Assembly: GCA_025642065.1 (NCBI GenBank)
Contig: JAODUP010000187.1
Location: 62,001 to 126,000, forward strand
Direction: 5' to 3'
Origin: Paralvinella palmiformis
Lineage: Eukaryota; Annelida; Polychaeta; Terebellida; Alvinellidae
DNA: 64,000 bases
Translations under genes and position numbers: made by a program
Notes under the pieces: generated by a model
What the model was told of the DNA's origin: nothing
Seen by the model: only the letters and a program-made list of their open reading frames with translations
Databases searched by the model: none
In this document: one piece after another, positions 48,501 to 62,164 of the stretch
How the letters are laid out: each line of letters starts with the position of its first letter
Numbering within the stretch: the stretch's first letter is position 1

Positions 48501-50254
48501 ATCTAAGCCAAACAGCTTATTGCAGTACAGGGACAGAATTCTTCATCATATGTACAGCATATGCTGGGAATGACATCTGACGTGAAATAGATTTAACAGG
48601 AAATAGACCTGATGGAAAAGACACCTGATGGAAAAGACACCTGATGGAAAAGACACCTGATGGAAAAGGCACCTGATGACAAACATGAAATAATAAATAC
48701 ACCTGATTGAAAAGACACCTGATGGAAAAGACATCTGATGGAAAAGACATCTGATGAAAAAGACACCTGATAACAAACACAAGATAATAAATACACCTGA
48801 TGGAAATGACACTGGATGGTAAAGACATCTGATAAAAAAGACATCTAATGGAAAAGGCACCTGATGACAAACATGACATAACAAATACACCTGATTGAAA
48901 AGATTCTTGATGTGAAATAGACCTGATGGAAAAGACACCTGATGGAAAAGACACCTGATGGAAAAGACACCTGATGGAAAAGACATCCGATTGAAAAGAC
49001 ACATGTTAGAAAATAGACTTGATTAGAATGAGTCCTAATAAAACTTCTTTAGAACATTTACATCAGTGATATAATTTAATACAGAGATTGTTTATATAAA
49101 GGATTTAATCTCAGACATATCTTTAAGTCAAATGGCATGTTTTGTTTTGATGGAACAAACTTAAATAATGTAAATTCCCATATAGTTTATAAAAGCCTTT
49201 GACAACATGGATCAGAATAAATTGCTCTAATCCATATGAAACACAGAATGGTCAGATTCAAATATCAGCATGTCTGTATTTCCAGGGAAAACAAAACACA
49301 CATAAATAAAATCCTTAATTGGTGAATGGTACTTGGTTATTGTTGTCTGTAAATGAGACAATCATTTACTCTAACAACTTTATAGGAACCATTAATTCTA
49401 CATTGTGGGCATTAAACCTTAAGTTGCTGAAGTCAATGGACCAAAAGTTCATCATTTTTAACTATGGGATCCATTATGGGGTACTAATCTTCTGCCAGAC
49501 ATAAAGGTGAAGGTCAAACACACTAACTATTTATCTTCCTAAATATCACTGGCACAGAATACAAGTAACACAAATTATCTAACATAATACAAGGCCAGAG
49601 CTGTATTTATGGTTCACATTATGACACCAATATGGAAAGTGATATCAGTGAAGAGCAGACATGTGGGAACACAAATTGCAATTGGAGCAGCAGAAAGAGG
49701 GAGTAACGTAAGTTAGACAGGGACACTTACAATATCGATTCTTTGGTTTGGCTGAAAGAAGAAAAAGGAACAATGGAAAATACTGTAGTATTAATTTAAA
49801 CAGCCATTGCCACACTTCATTTCTGCCAAATGTTAAATGTTACATCGTGACATTTTGTTTTTGCAAATAACTTTACCTGTACCAAGAAATAAACTCTTTT
49901 AGGAAACCAAATAATATGTGGACACATTTCAGGTACATTGCACACCACAACTTTTTCTCAATTGCACAAAAACAAATCCACAATAAACATAACATTAAAA
50001 TCAGATGACTCGAGAACCTTAATTTCAGGTTCTTACCTTTACTGCCAGCACCCGCTTTCCCTACTGTTGATTTGTTTGCTACTTTCTTTACAGCACCACC
50101 TTTGCCTTTAATTTCTTTGCCCCGACCACTGTCTGGAGTATGGATCTTGTCTCGTTCACGAGATCGTGATCGAGATTCTCTGTCTCGCCTAGATACCTTC
50201 TTCGATGTGTGGTCATAGTCAAACAAACCTATTTTAAGACAAACATACATACAT

Positions 50255-50289
<35 letters not shown>

Positions 50290-50978
50290 TGGAGATCAAC
50301 ATCTAGTATTTTTTCTCTTAATATAGTGCTGCTCCAAAGATATTTTTAGTCTGAATTAAAAAATAGATAACCTTATTTTTAATGCATATTGTCAAATTTA
50401 TTTAACAAAATATATGTGCAACAATCATTGCACTTCCATCTGTGTATACGGTGTGTGTGTGTGTGTATGTGTGTGTACACACATACTACTATTGTCATTA
50501 ATATTAACTCTAGTTATTAGTAGTAACAGTGACATGATCAATGGATCAATACATCAATATTACATTCCAACAAATACAAGAATGTCTAAATGTTTGATTA
50601 AACAGAGTTTCTGGATGTTTTTTTTTCAATATCAGATTATCAATTTAGTGTTTAACTCATAATTAGATAAAAACAACAAATAACAAGAACTAATTAATTT
50701 AGTTGTTGAGACTTTTGTTAATTAGTTATCATTTATTATAAACTATAATATTAAATATTTCTGTTTTAGATACAGGATTATGTTGAATGATAAATGTTAA
50801 TATATATATATATCTGACTATTGGTCTCCATTAAGCTAGTTAGTAATCACCTTCTTGTGGCACTAACTACATTTCGACCTACTTAATGAAAGTAGTGGGA
50901 TGATTGAAACATGTACCAAGTAACCCGGGGAGGAGGGGATGATTTCAGTATCCAGATGGTAGCTAATTACAGCCAGTT

Positions 50979-51015
<37 letters not shown>

Positions 51016-54000
51016 TGACAATGATTTCATGTCCTGAATGGAATGTTAAGTGACCCAGCATCTGAAGGAAAGGACAGATTCCACTAACTGGATCAGGTAA
51101 TCTAGTTTGATTGGTCAGGTATTCTGTTAATGACTGATAGTGGACTACCAACACACACACACACACACACACACACAGGGAGAGAGAGAGAATCGCTCAG
51201 TATTTCTGTCATTGACCCTTACCCTCCCAGTGGAATACAGATTCCCGTTAGAATGCACAGTGACCCAGTTCAATTAGTCAATTTGTAAAGAATACATCAC
51301 ACGTTATTCTGGAGCCAGACACCGCTGGGACCTAGAGATTTACTAACTAACCCGTCCCCGGGGGGGGGGGGAAACAAATGATAAAGAAAATAAAAACTAA
51401 CCCAGAAATCACCCAGTACCCATAACTAAAGAGGATGACGCCAGCCACCGTCGCAACATAAGCCTATTTACCGTCCCGTAGACACCAAAATGAAAATTGT
51501 GATTTTCCAAGCCAATCCCATCGTCTGATGGCCTTGTTGTCATTCTGACACCGCTCTCCGTCCAAACTTTCAATATCCTGCTCGGAATTTCCCGTGAGGA
51601 CAACGCTGGACCAAAGCGAGCGTGTAAGTAAAATAAAAGCCATTCTCTGGAAGTTGGGAGATTGGATGGCTGCCGAGGAAATAGATGGCTCTAGTTGGCT
51701 CGATGAATACTAAAACAGCTGGACCAGTGTGAAGACCAACCTTGAGATGATTACACCAGATAGACGTATATATCAAGTATACATTTAGACTGGACACATA
51801 GCCAGAGGAGTGCTAGGTCAAGCCGCCCAAAGACTAGACCAGAGGTTCTCTCTCCCGGCTGGAGGGTGGTCGGCCACACTCTGAGCTTAATGTTTTACCA
51901 TCCAACAAAAAGATGGCCTCCTAAATTGTATGAGATATGGCGGGAAACATTGGTAATGAACGGTTGGCCAGACGGTGGTGGGTATGGTGGTTATGGCCGT
52001 CTAGTCTGGACACTGATAATGGTTATGTATTTCGGTTGAACCGAGTTCAGCCCAGCCCGAATCTGGGTGAATGACAAGTGAAGGTCAAGTGTAATGTGGG
52101 CTATTATGTGTGACTGGTCCTAGGTAGTCCGGTTTGTTGGCGCCGCCTTGTAATAGTCAACACCTTAAATTATGTATGGAATAAAAGTGGTAACTTGTTG
52201 TCTTTCTGTTCTCAGATTTGGGACAGAGATAACAATAACTGTTTCCTTATAAATGATAGGATTTCACCGAAATATACCACCAGATGAAGGAACAAACAGG
52301 TGATGATAATAGTTTTAACAAAATATAAGATAAATATTAAGGCCGTCTGCAATCAATATTGTGTATAAGTTAAATAAATTTTTTTAATCCCAAAAAGTCT
52401 TGGGGGGGATGAGTCAAGAGATAAACTAATCTAATACAATGATTTTGGTGACTATCATTTATCATGCACAATCATTATTAAACCATTTATGACTAAGACA
52501 ATTAAAGTGTTTTCTATTTATATCTGATACTATAAACATTAATATACCTTTATTCTTTTTCTTTTGATCCATCATCATATTATACATGGCAGACAGTTCA
52601 TCAGCGCGCTGATCTTTGACAGTCTCCTCAACCAAGTTACGCTTCAGACCCATCATAAAGGCAAGTTCACCAACGGTCTGTGGTAGTGTTATAATAAATA
52701 CTTTATTCGTAATACTCAGTGAATATTAGCTACTATATCAGACTAAATTATCATCACCAACTTAGTTGCTTAATATTGAAACATATTTAACACAGTTAAC
52801 TGAAAACGTAATTCTAATCTATAATAGATTAAAATTAACAAGTAGTAATACAAATCTGTTATACCATTTATGTAATTGTGTTTTAATTATAAAACAAACC
52901 AGAAACTCGGAGGGAATGTTTTCACTTAAACTGTCATACTTTATTTATTGTTTTATGATTTCAAAGAATTTAATGGTTGTGAGCTGATATTTACAAAGTA
53001 GATCATTATAATGTGTATGAGAATGTATTAGAATTATAATATTGAGGACAACTATAAAAGGCAATATGCTGAACAATGTACTGAAAAACAAAGTAAGTAT
53101 TATCTTGTCTCTCTCACAACATTAACATTGATACTTACAAAAAAATTATAAAGCAAAAATAAATAACTAGAAGCCATATCAAAAAAGAAGAAATAATTAT
53201 TAAACAGAACTGTGGTCAGTTTCTGGAGACCACTGAATATGAGAGAAACATGAAGCCAACAACTGTACTTTAGATTAATTGTCTTATCTTAACGTCTTAT
53301 CTTAACGTATTATTATTTACTGATTATCTGATTGACGCATGACATAATTAATGGAGAAAACAAAATATGCTTTAAATAGAACTGTTATCATAAATAATAT
53401 ACATTAGTGTTTCACACAGTAATATATAATACAACATATACTAAATCGTGCTATTTTATTTCTAACACAAACCCTTTCTTTCGTATATATATTTATTTCA
53501 CTCTCAGTGGGGCCTGAAATACGTCATTAGTTATGAAAACGAAAACAAAATCTTCAAAGAACTGCACCAAATGTTTGAAGAAAAAAAGCATCTGAAAACA
53601 TCCCAAATAATTGATATGAAACAGTAAATGAAGCGTCTTCTTGTACAACAACATATAAAGAAGAATGTTAAAAACAAATGTACCAAAACACATGCATATT
53701 TGTATTATTTATCACATCACTGAATCACATCGATTGACAGAAAATGAAGGATTGTATTTAAAAAGTCTGTCAATAAAATGTTGTATTAGTAAAATTATTG
53801 TGCTAAATCATGAACTAACTATATTATTTATTGGGAGTATTTAATAGAATTAGTACTCATGCTGAATAAATGTCAATCGAAATTAGTGTGAGATATGACT
53901 TCGGTTGAATACCGAAATTAGAGAAATGTCCAAAATACACACAAATGTGGACAGAAAACAAACGGTGACATGTACCCATGCAGAACAAAAGATTAGTAAA

Positions 54001-55360
54001 GTGAAACAATATTTCCATAAATATATATTCAGTGCTAGGACAGATATTGATACAGATCATGCAGTGGATGTAACTCCCTCGACCTAAAATAAAGTCAATG
54101 ATCTATAAACTGGTGATTACCTGGTGTCGAAGGAGCTTATCCCGGGGAGGGGGTTTGTAGGGACAAAAAGGGTGTTTTCCATTGCGTGTGATCCAGGGAT
54201 GTTTCTCTACTTCCGACAGAGGGATGCGTAACTCGGGGTTAGGCTCAATTAGCTGATGAAGAAGGTTTCTGCAGTCTAGATGGTGGCACAAAGATACAAT
54301 ACAATTGGTAGGCAGTGTGATAACCATGACTACCTTATGGTTGCTATGGAAGCCGCTGTGGCTTGGTTGCTAAGGAAACTGACCTAGCCAGTTGATTGGT
54401 TTTACATGATCTATGAAGTTTTCTATATTCTATAACATTTAAGGTTTTCTGAGATGTGACATTGTAATATAGAAAGCATGTTAACGAGGTTATGCACAGC
54501 TCCTCACACGCACTGCCTGGACTCTACCAGTTGTGTTCTTTTATTAAAAAAAAAAAAAACACAAGTGAATCTACTAACAGTGGTATCTACAGCGGAAATC
54601 TGGGCTGAAAATAAACTATAACCTAACACATATTAGGCATGATACTGAAACTGTATATCATGATGAAGTGAATGGATGAACACAGTCTGCAAAGACAATG
54701 GTATGCCAATATTTAAGTGCAAAGAAATCAAATTTTGCATCTAGGTTTGGAGGAACATCAAAACAGCCGGCTGCTGGAAAGGAACATTTCAAAGTGAACA
54801 ATTTATAACATTTAATGTCAGCTAAACATTGAGACTAAAACGATGCATTCAGTGAATAGGAGAGAATCTCGTAGAGTGAAGAATCTTTTTACAGTGTGGA
54901 AACAATAAAACACGGCAAACACAGCACTCGAATGCTCTGTGGAGATCCACGGAAATCACAAATATCCTGTTCTCCATTTAGAATAGACATGATGAACTAG
55001 CATCTAACAATGTCAATATACAAGATGAGATACAACTAGAAAAAAATATCTAAGTTTCATCGAGGTAATTCACTTTAACTCTGTTTATATCTAGACTAGT
55101 ACAAGTCCAGAATAAGGTATTAGTCAAATGAGTAATGTAGCCATTTTCTTTATTCATTTGATTGACTTCTAGGTGAGGTGTTCCAAAAGCTGACTATCAA
55201 AAGCCGACTTATACCTGCTGAAAGAATTCTCATCTCACGGTCGTGGTAGCCAGAGAGACCCTTTTGTATCTGTTCTAACATCCTCTTTCTCTGATATTCA
55301 TCTTTGAATGCTGTGAAGAATGGCAATTTACCAATTGTCATGGCGTAGGTGATAATTCCA
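39096..55360 (-). CDS. HUNK-like CAMK-group Ser/Thr protein kinase, C-terminal 11 exons (5' partial)
   Basis: Exons in transcript order: 55360-55215, 54275-54121, 52677-52548, 50228-50037, 49751-49731, 46288-45894, 45509-44038, 41918-41740, 41500-41343, 41114-40781, 39304-39096 (TAG). All phases agree, giving about 1129 residues. The first two exons are the end of a kinase C-lobe: GIITYAMTIGKLPF (subdomain IX) and LIEPNPELRIPLSEVEKHPW (XI, with the conserved Arg). Next comes a UBA-like helix segment, TVGELAFMMGLKRNL...NMMMDQ, comparable in place to that of HUNK. The rest is a low-complexity Ser/Pro/His tail with an RS-like stretch (SRRDRESRSRSRERDK), an acidic block (DDEEEDDEDD) and a C2HC-like motif. 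Subdomains I-VIII are not visible. YAM in subdomain IX and the EPNP motif favour HUNK; another AMPK-related kinase is possible. The donor of exon 41500-41343 (GTTGGT) is weak. Confidence 0.75.
41641..41732. repeat. Compound (CT)n(GT)n(GA)n microsatellite by a kinase-gene donor
   Basis: On the plus strand CT, GT and GA runs follow one another. On the gene's strand this is a CT run followed by CA and GA runs, starting within about 8 nt of the donor of exon 41918-41740. Confidence 0.9.
42437..42519. repeat. (AT)n(AC)n(AT)n microsatellite
   Basis: An AT run of about 34 bases, an AC run, then another AT run, in the kinase-gene intron 41919-44037. The rest of that intron shows no recognisable feature. 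Confidence 0.9.
44526..44588 (-). other. C2HC zinc-finger-like motif in the kinase tail
   Basis: The minus-strand translation gives CRQCGISPESPTYLER followed by HAKFCH: C-x2-C-x12-H-x3-C, the spacing of C2HC/UBZ-type fingers. It sits within the largest exon (45509-44038), in an otherwise low-complexity region. Zinc binding is inferred from spacing only. Confidence 0.6.
46320..48595. other. Kinase-gene intron, nothing recognised apart from simple repeats
   Basis: Short CA/GT runs at about 46670-46694 and 47087-47103, a G-run near 47177-47185, and otherwise ordinary AT-rich intron sequence. Confidence 0.5.
48596..49015. repeat. 16-bp minisatellite with interspersed 30-bp blocks
   Basis: The unit is GACACCTGATGGAAAA, about 20 copies, interrupted three times by a block close to GATGACAAACATGAAATAAT (near 48674, 48770 and 48864). 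Because 16 leaves remainder 1 when divided by 3, all three minus-strand frames read the same permuted 16-residue repeat and look open. It is within a kinase-gene intron. Confidence 0.93.
49731..49751 (-). CDS. 21-nt microexon of the kinase-like gene
   Basis: Minus strand: a TTTCTTCTTTCAG acceptor, then 21 nt encoding AKPKNRY in frame, then a GTAAGT donor. Phase 1 in and phase 1 out keeps the frame between 50228-50037 and 46288-45894, so it can be included or skipped without a frameshift. Confidence 0.7.
50256..50286. repeat. (AT)n microsatellite
   Basis: An AT run about 30 bases upstream, in transcript direction, of the acceptor of exon 50228-50037, in a kinase-gene intron. Confidence 0.85.
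50984..51011. repeat. (GA)n microsatellite
   Basis: A GA run, with (CA)n followed by (GA)n at about 51151-51191 nearby. The rest of the intron 50229-52547 holds (GT)n at 50450-50478 and a G-run at 51360-51371, and otherwise nothing recognised. Confidence 0.85.
52678..54120. other. Kinase-gene intron, nothing recognised
   Basis: AT-rich intron between the UBA-like exon and the last kinase-domain exon. No coding segment or transposable element was recognised. Confidence 0.5.
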
Positions 55361-57000
55361 CTGGAAATAAACAATATATGATTAGCCATAACTGTGAAGA
55401 ATCACATCATACTAAAAGGAAACATACACTAACACACACACACACACACTTATGAGCCAAGATCACACATCTCAACATCAAATTTTGTTTCTCTGATGAG
55501 TCATGATTCTCTGTGCCAGTGGCTTATTCCACATTGGTAGCACACAGGGACACACATACGCGCGCGCGCGCGCACACACACACACACACACACAGAGAGA
55601 TACCTATAATAAGAATGTATACATGAAATATGATAGTACATATATGATATTAAATATGATAATATATATATATATATATATATATATGCATTGCAGTATA
55701 AGGTTGCTATCTATGGTTGTGTTTAAATAGAAGACAGGAAAAACATATGAGGTGTTAATGGACACATCACTCAAGTATAGAGAGGTGAATTACAGTAATA
55801 GAAGCTGATTGGTTATCATTAAAACCAAACAGAAAACTATAACAAACTGTCTTGATGATAATAACAATAACAATAGCACATCCTTATCTGTATGCCTGTC
55901 ACATCTTTTTATCACCAAAACCTTGTTATCTGTTCATTTTATCTAACTGCACCACAGCAGCTGTAGGAGATATTTATAACCTTAAACACCACCAATCAGC
56001 CCCGTTTGTCCTCTCTGTGTCTAGGCAGAAAGGCCCCCAGGGTAAAAACGTGAATATTTCACACAAATGTCCATCAGCCTAACCAACCATTTTCAATGGT
56101 TCGCCAAGGATGATAGTCAATTTACATCAATAATGTCTGGGTTGGGTGGCTCAGACGTGATAATTAATGTACAAAAACTGCTTCATCTCAGGGACACGCC
56201 AAGTCCCCGTCATCTACATAAACGTATTCATTTCACTTTGGACTTAACTTCACAAAAATTCACCAACAACGACATCTTACCCATCTTCACTATAACTGAA
56301 TTAGAGATCTGTTACCAACAAATGTCATAAACGATTATTTGTAAACGTCACCATTTGAAGTAAACACGTTATTCACATTTTGATAAATGTATGTTAACTT
56401 AAGCTATCTATGATGTTACTGTAACTTTGGTATTATTTTCAAACAATATCTCGTTGACAATGACGCATTCATCTTTGATGTTTAGCAAGTGAAGACACCC
56501 AATCCAGTTCAGTAAGGTTTGATGTTAGTAAACTGGCTAACAATCTATTTATAACAATATTTGACCATATCTGTGTAGGCCAGATTTTCCCATTAAGTTT
56601 TGTTCTGTATCACATTTTGCCAGTAATGTGTGACAATTAGTTGATGTATGTGGAAGATTAAACATCCGGATAGCACGGATCATTGCTGATCATGGGATTT
56701 ATTGGCTTGAAGCTATACAGATCCAGATGGATCTAGGCTGTTGTCACCAATAGCAGCTGTCCCACCAGTGAACTATATAATCAATTATCACATTTCATTC
56801 TAAAGCTTCCTAATTTTTCTATCAGACCTAGCCATTAATAACAATCCGACTGAAATAAGGAACAAAACTGTATTGTACTCAAATCTATTGCAGCGTTTTA
56901 TCATATCTACACAATTAATTTTTTTATATTTTAATTATTTTTAATACTCCGGCAACACAATCTTTTCTGTTTGATAGTAGCACCAGAAATTAATTACGGT
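55361..57000. other. Probable intron upstream of the first visible kinase exon
   Basis: The exon ending at 55360 starts in mid-domain, so upstream sequence is intronic. It has a CG/CA run at about 55558-55594 and (AT)n at 55662-55687. No kinase subdomain I-VIII exon was found on the minus strand. Confidence 0.5.
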
Positions 57001-60000
57001 AAATGCAATAGCTAAATGAAGTTAACGATAGAAGTATATGTGTGTGGGGGGGGGGAGTTGCTGTCATGAAACTGACTCAATCTTATTCTTCTGGGAATAA
57101 TTCCAATGGCATGTCATCAATGAGCACATACATATTACACATACATCAATATTGGTATTATTTAGAAACATCACTAATACATTTCGATTGATAAACCACG
57201 GATACGCCGCACTTCATTATCAGTTGGGTAAGTTAAATGAGCCCCATGTTATCGACGGCGGTAAAGCAACTAGCCGTACGTTAGTGACATCTGGCGAGTA
57301 CTGGCGTAACTATCGTCATAATGTATTGCTGTTTATTATTGACGAGGCAGTGCAGCTATGAAGTGGATGACCGATTTGATTTGGACTTATTTCCTCCCAC
57401 GACTCGACACCGTAGTGGCGAGACAGGTAACACATCACCGACTGTTTACACAACCTAGATACCAGAGACGTTAAGTCGTTTATAATCTACCTGTATGACA
57501 TCAGCTTTCTGACATTAATCAAAAACAGGCTCGGTATGCGTGTCTTCTGACCAGCCACGAGGTATTAACGGTCAGGATACCATCCAGGAAGAAGCCGATA
57601 TAGGTTTTTGGCACGCCAGCTATCCGGTATTCGATCTGATTGTAACACCCAACATTCTATATCCTCCCAAATCATTCTCCAAGTACAGCCCGTGTCTGTC
57701 AGCTGACCCTAAAACACCGACAACAGCCCCCCCCCCCAGACTTTGCTAGAAAACATATGGGCTGTAAGGGTTCATCACTACCGACGCTTTAACATTGATT
57801 TATCGCGATGATAATAAACACCGACATAGAGGAATTCTCCTATGACATCTGTCCACCTTAATGCCTTACCTAAATTCTACCTGTAAACTGTTATTACCCC
57901 AGGTCGTTATATGATTGGCGATATGTAGTTTGAGGGTCGCTGTGGATATCGGCCAAACGAACGGGACTTGATCCAGTTTTTTGTTGCTGTGTTTTGAAAT
58001 ATTCACAAAACAAAACATTCCTTCGGGATATTAGTCTTATCTCATCCTCGTATCCCGGGAAATACTTCTGGGGTTTTAGCAGCGGGATACCTGACGGAGG
58101 TATGCACAAATTGTGATTCTCTGATCTCCCAGAGCAACTGGCTGAACAACGGATAGGTAGAGGAAAGGTCGGCATTAAGCTTGTAGATTGGATAACCCAG
58201 TGACGGAAGTTTTTTCTCACTCTTCACGACTCCGGGGTTAGGATACACTTTTCTGGATATCGTATGCAGCTTCCGGATCTGTCTTAGGTGATGTTACGTG
58301 AAGGCAAAAACGGACGAGATACCTCCTTTCGGGATTCATTCCTGGTCGGTTGGTGGTCACTAATATATCACATACGTTTCTGTCCGGTGCTAATTATCAC
58401 CGATTCTGGATTGGTCCGATTTAGGTCATCCGGATAGAGCTAGGATGTCAGGTTTCCTGAAACCACCTACACCACACCCAATCATCACCACCGTCTCCAC
58501 GCCATATAAATACCGGTCATTAATCAACTTAGCAATTATATTCAACTTTCAGCGTAGCGTGTATTTCATCTGGATCCGATCGATCAGGATACCACGGAAG
58601 TGGACCAGAGACTGGAGCCATTCATTCCGGCTGTGTCTTATCAGATAACTCGGTGGAGTACCTCAAAACACCGTGGACCTGTGTATGTAAGGTAGTAGCC
58701 TTCAGCGGGTGGCTGGCTACCTGTGTACAGTACAGGCAGTGGTACTAGCTGTACCGGGTGGTATAAGTACAACCTAGTACGGGTCGGTATGTAGTACCAC
58801 CTACCGACCCTGATAGCCCGAAATGGAATCCGTAATTAAGCTGGATGCCTTGGGAATGCTGGCAGTCGGTTAAAGAAGCCATTTTCACTGATATACCACT
58901 CAGTATCCGGACAGTAACGCAATCCGGGCAGCCCTTCAGGGGAACCTACACTCACTAGCTAATTACTGTCAATAAAAATCGAACAAAATAGCTATATACC
59001 TGGTCATTGACAATAACTGGCACATTACTAGGGCTTTAACCATGCCGTACCTATTTCACCCCCCCCCCCCAAAAAAAAAAAACATTTGACAAGTCGACGC
59101 CTGATGTTATGATAAGGAAGGCGCCACTATTTGATTCCTGGGTATATGATGTTCGATAAGTGACTGTATTGTGTAACAGATGTTATGTTGATGTCAACAG
59201 TTTGTGTGTTTCAGGTAGCTCAAGTCGAACCATTATTATAAAACATTCTAGCTGTTGTTGAATATAATGTGACCTTCACTATGTGACACATTAACATCAT
59301 ATTACGGCGTATCCTGACACATCTCAGTCATAACGGTACCAATCCGACCAAACATCGTAGACCGAATGATCCTGATTCTTCAGAGATGACTCAAGGACAA
59401 CCAATCAAAACTGACAGATCTTTGGCCCGATGCCGTTCCATTTTTTAGCGCTAGTTTTCGTTTATGGCGAAAAGTATCGGGCGCTGTAGGATGATAGCGT
59501 TGCTAGCTACCAGATGGCGCTCCTGTAGTATCTGGATCATCGGGATGTCACAAGCCCCGCCGCGATAACCAATTCGCCACAGCTCGATATCTGGATCTCT
59601 ATCTGGATCAGCGATGCTACTTCGGGTGTCCGGAGTGTTCCTTCACAACGAGACCTATTCAATATCCGGAAGACTGGTTCAGTTCCGAAAGAAAGAAGAA
59701 GAAAAACTCCACGCCAGCGGGCGCCCCACACGTGTCCAATGAAATGCACATGTCACTGGAACATATTTCAAAAGGGATGATAACACCGGTGAAGTGATAC
59801 GCAAACAAACAGCGATGTTCCGCTATAAGATGACGATCCTCGGCAACTGTCCCCGCTTATCTAGCCAGAAACAGGAAGTAGAGTCAAAGGTCAGTTGATA
59901 AAACTGGGTCATCTACCGATCAGGAAGCGCCTTGTGTCATCGGCACGGTATTTTTCACTCGGTTTCTTTTAAGTTTTGCTGTTAGTCACGTGACTGGCAT

Positions 60001-60603
60001 CCTCCCACTGGGAGATAATCGTTTCGGAAGCCCCCAAAAATCACCAAATATAATGTCACCAGGATTTCAGGATCTGCTCCAGATGTGGGGACGCTTTTCG
60101 GCGCGCACTCATCACTACCGAAAGGCATTAGGCCTCAAGGTCAACCAATAAGCTCTAGCCACGCTGAATTCCAGAAGATCAGGCAAAAAGACAGTTATTT
60201 CCTCGATTCTAGGATTTATCTCTCGACGAAATTAGACGGGATTTGTGAACAGGGAAGGAAGCCATACTTGCTGACACATCCCACCTCTCTCGACACAAAC
60301 CGACAATTACCCATACCTACCAAAGAAAAGAAAGAAAAAACGCAACAACCCTAAAAACACTCAACAAAATTCAGACATATCTACGTAGCTGATGTCACTT
60401 TCAATATCCTAGTCCAATTTCTTAGAGAACCATTTTCCCCAAAGTTTGTCGATTTCGGAGATAAGATTTCAAAATGTCTGTTTTGTCAAACCACGCCCGT
60501 CGTGTCAAAGGAGCGCCTGCGTCCAGATTAGCAAATGGGAAATGATTTATCCCGGATTTTTAGATCTTCTAAGCGTGGTCCGGATCACGAGGTGTCAAGT
60601 GAG

Positions 60604-60629
60604 CGATGCGCGCGCGCGCCGGCGCATCG
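60604..60629. repeat. 26-bp CpG near-palindrome
   Basis: CGATGCGC ... GCGCATCG bracket an alternating CG core. The ends are exact reverse complements and the centre is imperfect. Confidence 0.8.
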
Positions 60630-61267
60630 CCGCCCTAGAAATCGGCGGTCGTCTGGATCAGTCTCCATAAATAAACACAGACACCTGGACAACATCACTT
60701 CTGGATCCCGATGATTGGAACCAGGGAGCGAAGACCGTAGAGGTGACCTGGATTTGTAGGTACCACTTCCTGGCAGAAACTGACATCAGATTCTGTACCA
60801 GGGCTGTTTATCCCGGTGAGAATCGACAGCTAAGCTGATAGTGTCGAGGCAAACCACAGGTTCTAATATTGATAATGTCTTTAAATGAAGACTGTTTCTT
60901 GGAACATACGGGATATAGAGGTCCAGAATCCCACCTCCACATACATAATTAGATTAACAAAACCGCTGTCCAAGAGGTCTCCCATAAACCCGTGACCCCA
61001 GTCAGTGACCCCGGTACGTCGTCATGCTTAGATGATAGGGAACGATTATTATATATATATATGAAGAAAGGTGCAACATGAAATGAATGACAAATGATAC
61101 ATAACTTATATCACCTTCTAGAATTAACACACCAGTCATTACCAGCCATTCTGACGAACTGCTGGTGTTTACCTACATCTCACTAGGTGGCGTCTGTGTA
61201 GTCAGCCATCATTGTCTAATTGTATGGGACAAGAACAGGTGATAAGAGAGAGAGCGAGAGAAGCATA

Positions 61268-61306
61268 AAAACTCTCAGAAAAATTGGGTTTCCTGTTGAG
61301 AGTTTT
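61268..61306. repeat. 10-bp stem-loop nested in GA/CT flanks
   Basis: AAAACTCTCA and TGAGAGTTTT are reverse complements around a 19-base loop. GAGAGAG upstream (61246-61260) and TCTCTCTCTC downstream (61319-61328) could extend the pairing. Confidence 0.75.
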
Positions 61307-62122
61307 ACAGGATTTTTTCTCTCTCTCCACCACTTCCTGTATCCCACAGACTAAAACACCCATCCAACTACCCAATCACCCAACAACTCCAAGCCACCCC
61401 GCTCAAGTCGGCTCCTGGAAACCGAAGTAGATGACTTCGGGTCGAGGTCCCCTTTGGGTCACCTCCAGCGTCCTCCCGTCGAGCCTCCCCCTTCCCGGGA
61501 TCATCATCATCATCATTATCATCCGGATCTTGCCTATCCGGGGCAGCAGGCACACACCACGTGTCAAAGCAATTCCGGATCGGTGAACGCCGACCAGATT
61601 CCTGGCAGAAAGCGGGTTCTCGTGTTACCACTTCCAAACATGGCCGCCCCACTTGTGGCACCAAGAGAAGTAAGAGACGAGGGGGAAGGGCGGGAGACGT
61701 TGTGCCCAACTGAATCCTCCCCCCAACTCAACAATATCGTCTAGTTGTCGTGATAATGAGTTGGTGGTGCTGGTTGTTGTGGTTTTGTTGAGGACATCCC
61801 CGAGATAGGTGCTGTCCAAGACATGATCTTAGAGAGGAGAGAGAGGGGGAAGATTTAGATCGGTACCAGATAGGTAACAACTGGCCTCGGGTCGTACAGT
61901 TGTTGGCCGAGTACAAGTCACGGAGAGGAACCTGGTCTCCGTCCGGATTATCGAAAGCCATCAAAGGCCAAATCCGGATCTGGTTAGGTAAACAGCCAAC
62001 TGGAGAGACTATAACTACCTCAGAGAGGGAGGAGGTTCTCTGCCACGAGTACATTAAAATTTGATAAGGTTGATGAACGAGCGCCTTTAATTAGTGACTC
62101 ACTGCTCCATCAACAGACCGAC

Positions 62123-62164
62123 ACACACGCGCGCGCGCGCAGAAACACACACACACACACACAC
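62123..62164. repeat. (CG)n/(CA)n microsatellite
   Basis: An ACACGCGCGCGCGC run followed by CA repeats. A smaller CA/GA run is at 62639-62664. Confidence 0.85.

Noticed and set aside
57152..57361. Plus-strand open frame of 69 codons with protein-like composition
   Set aside because: No known family, no clear splice borders and short; in a CpG-richer region such frames occur by chance.
61368..62054. Open frames on both strands near 61400-62050 considered as a kinase first exon
   Set aside because: The translations contain no glycine loop or lysine motif of a kinase and no convincing initiator or donor pairing.
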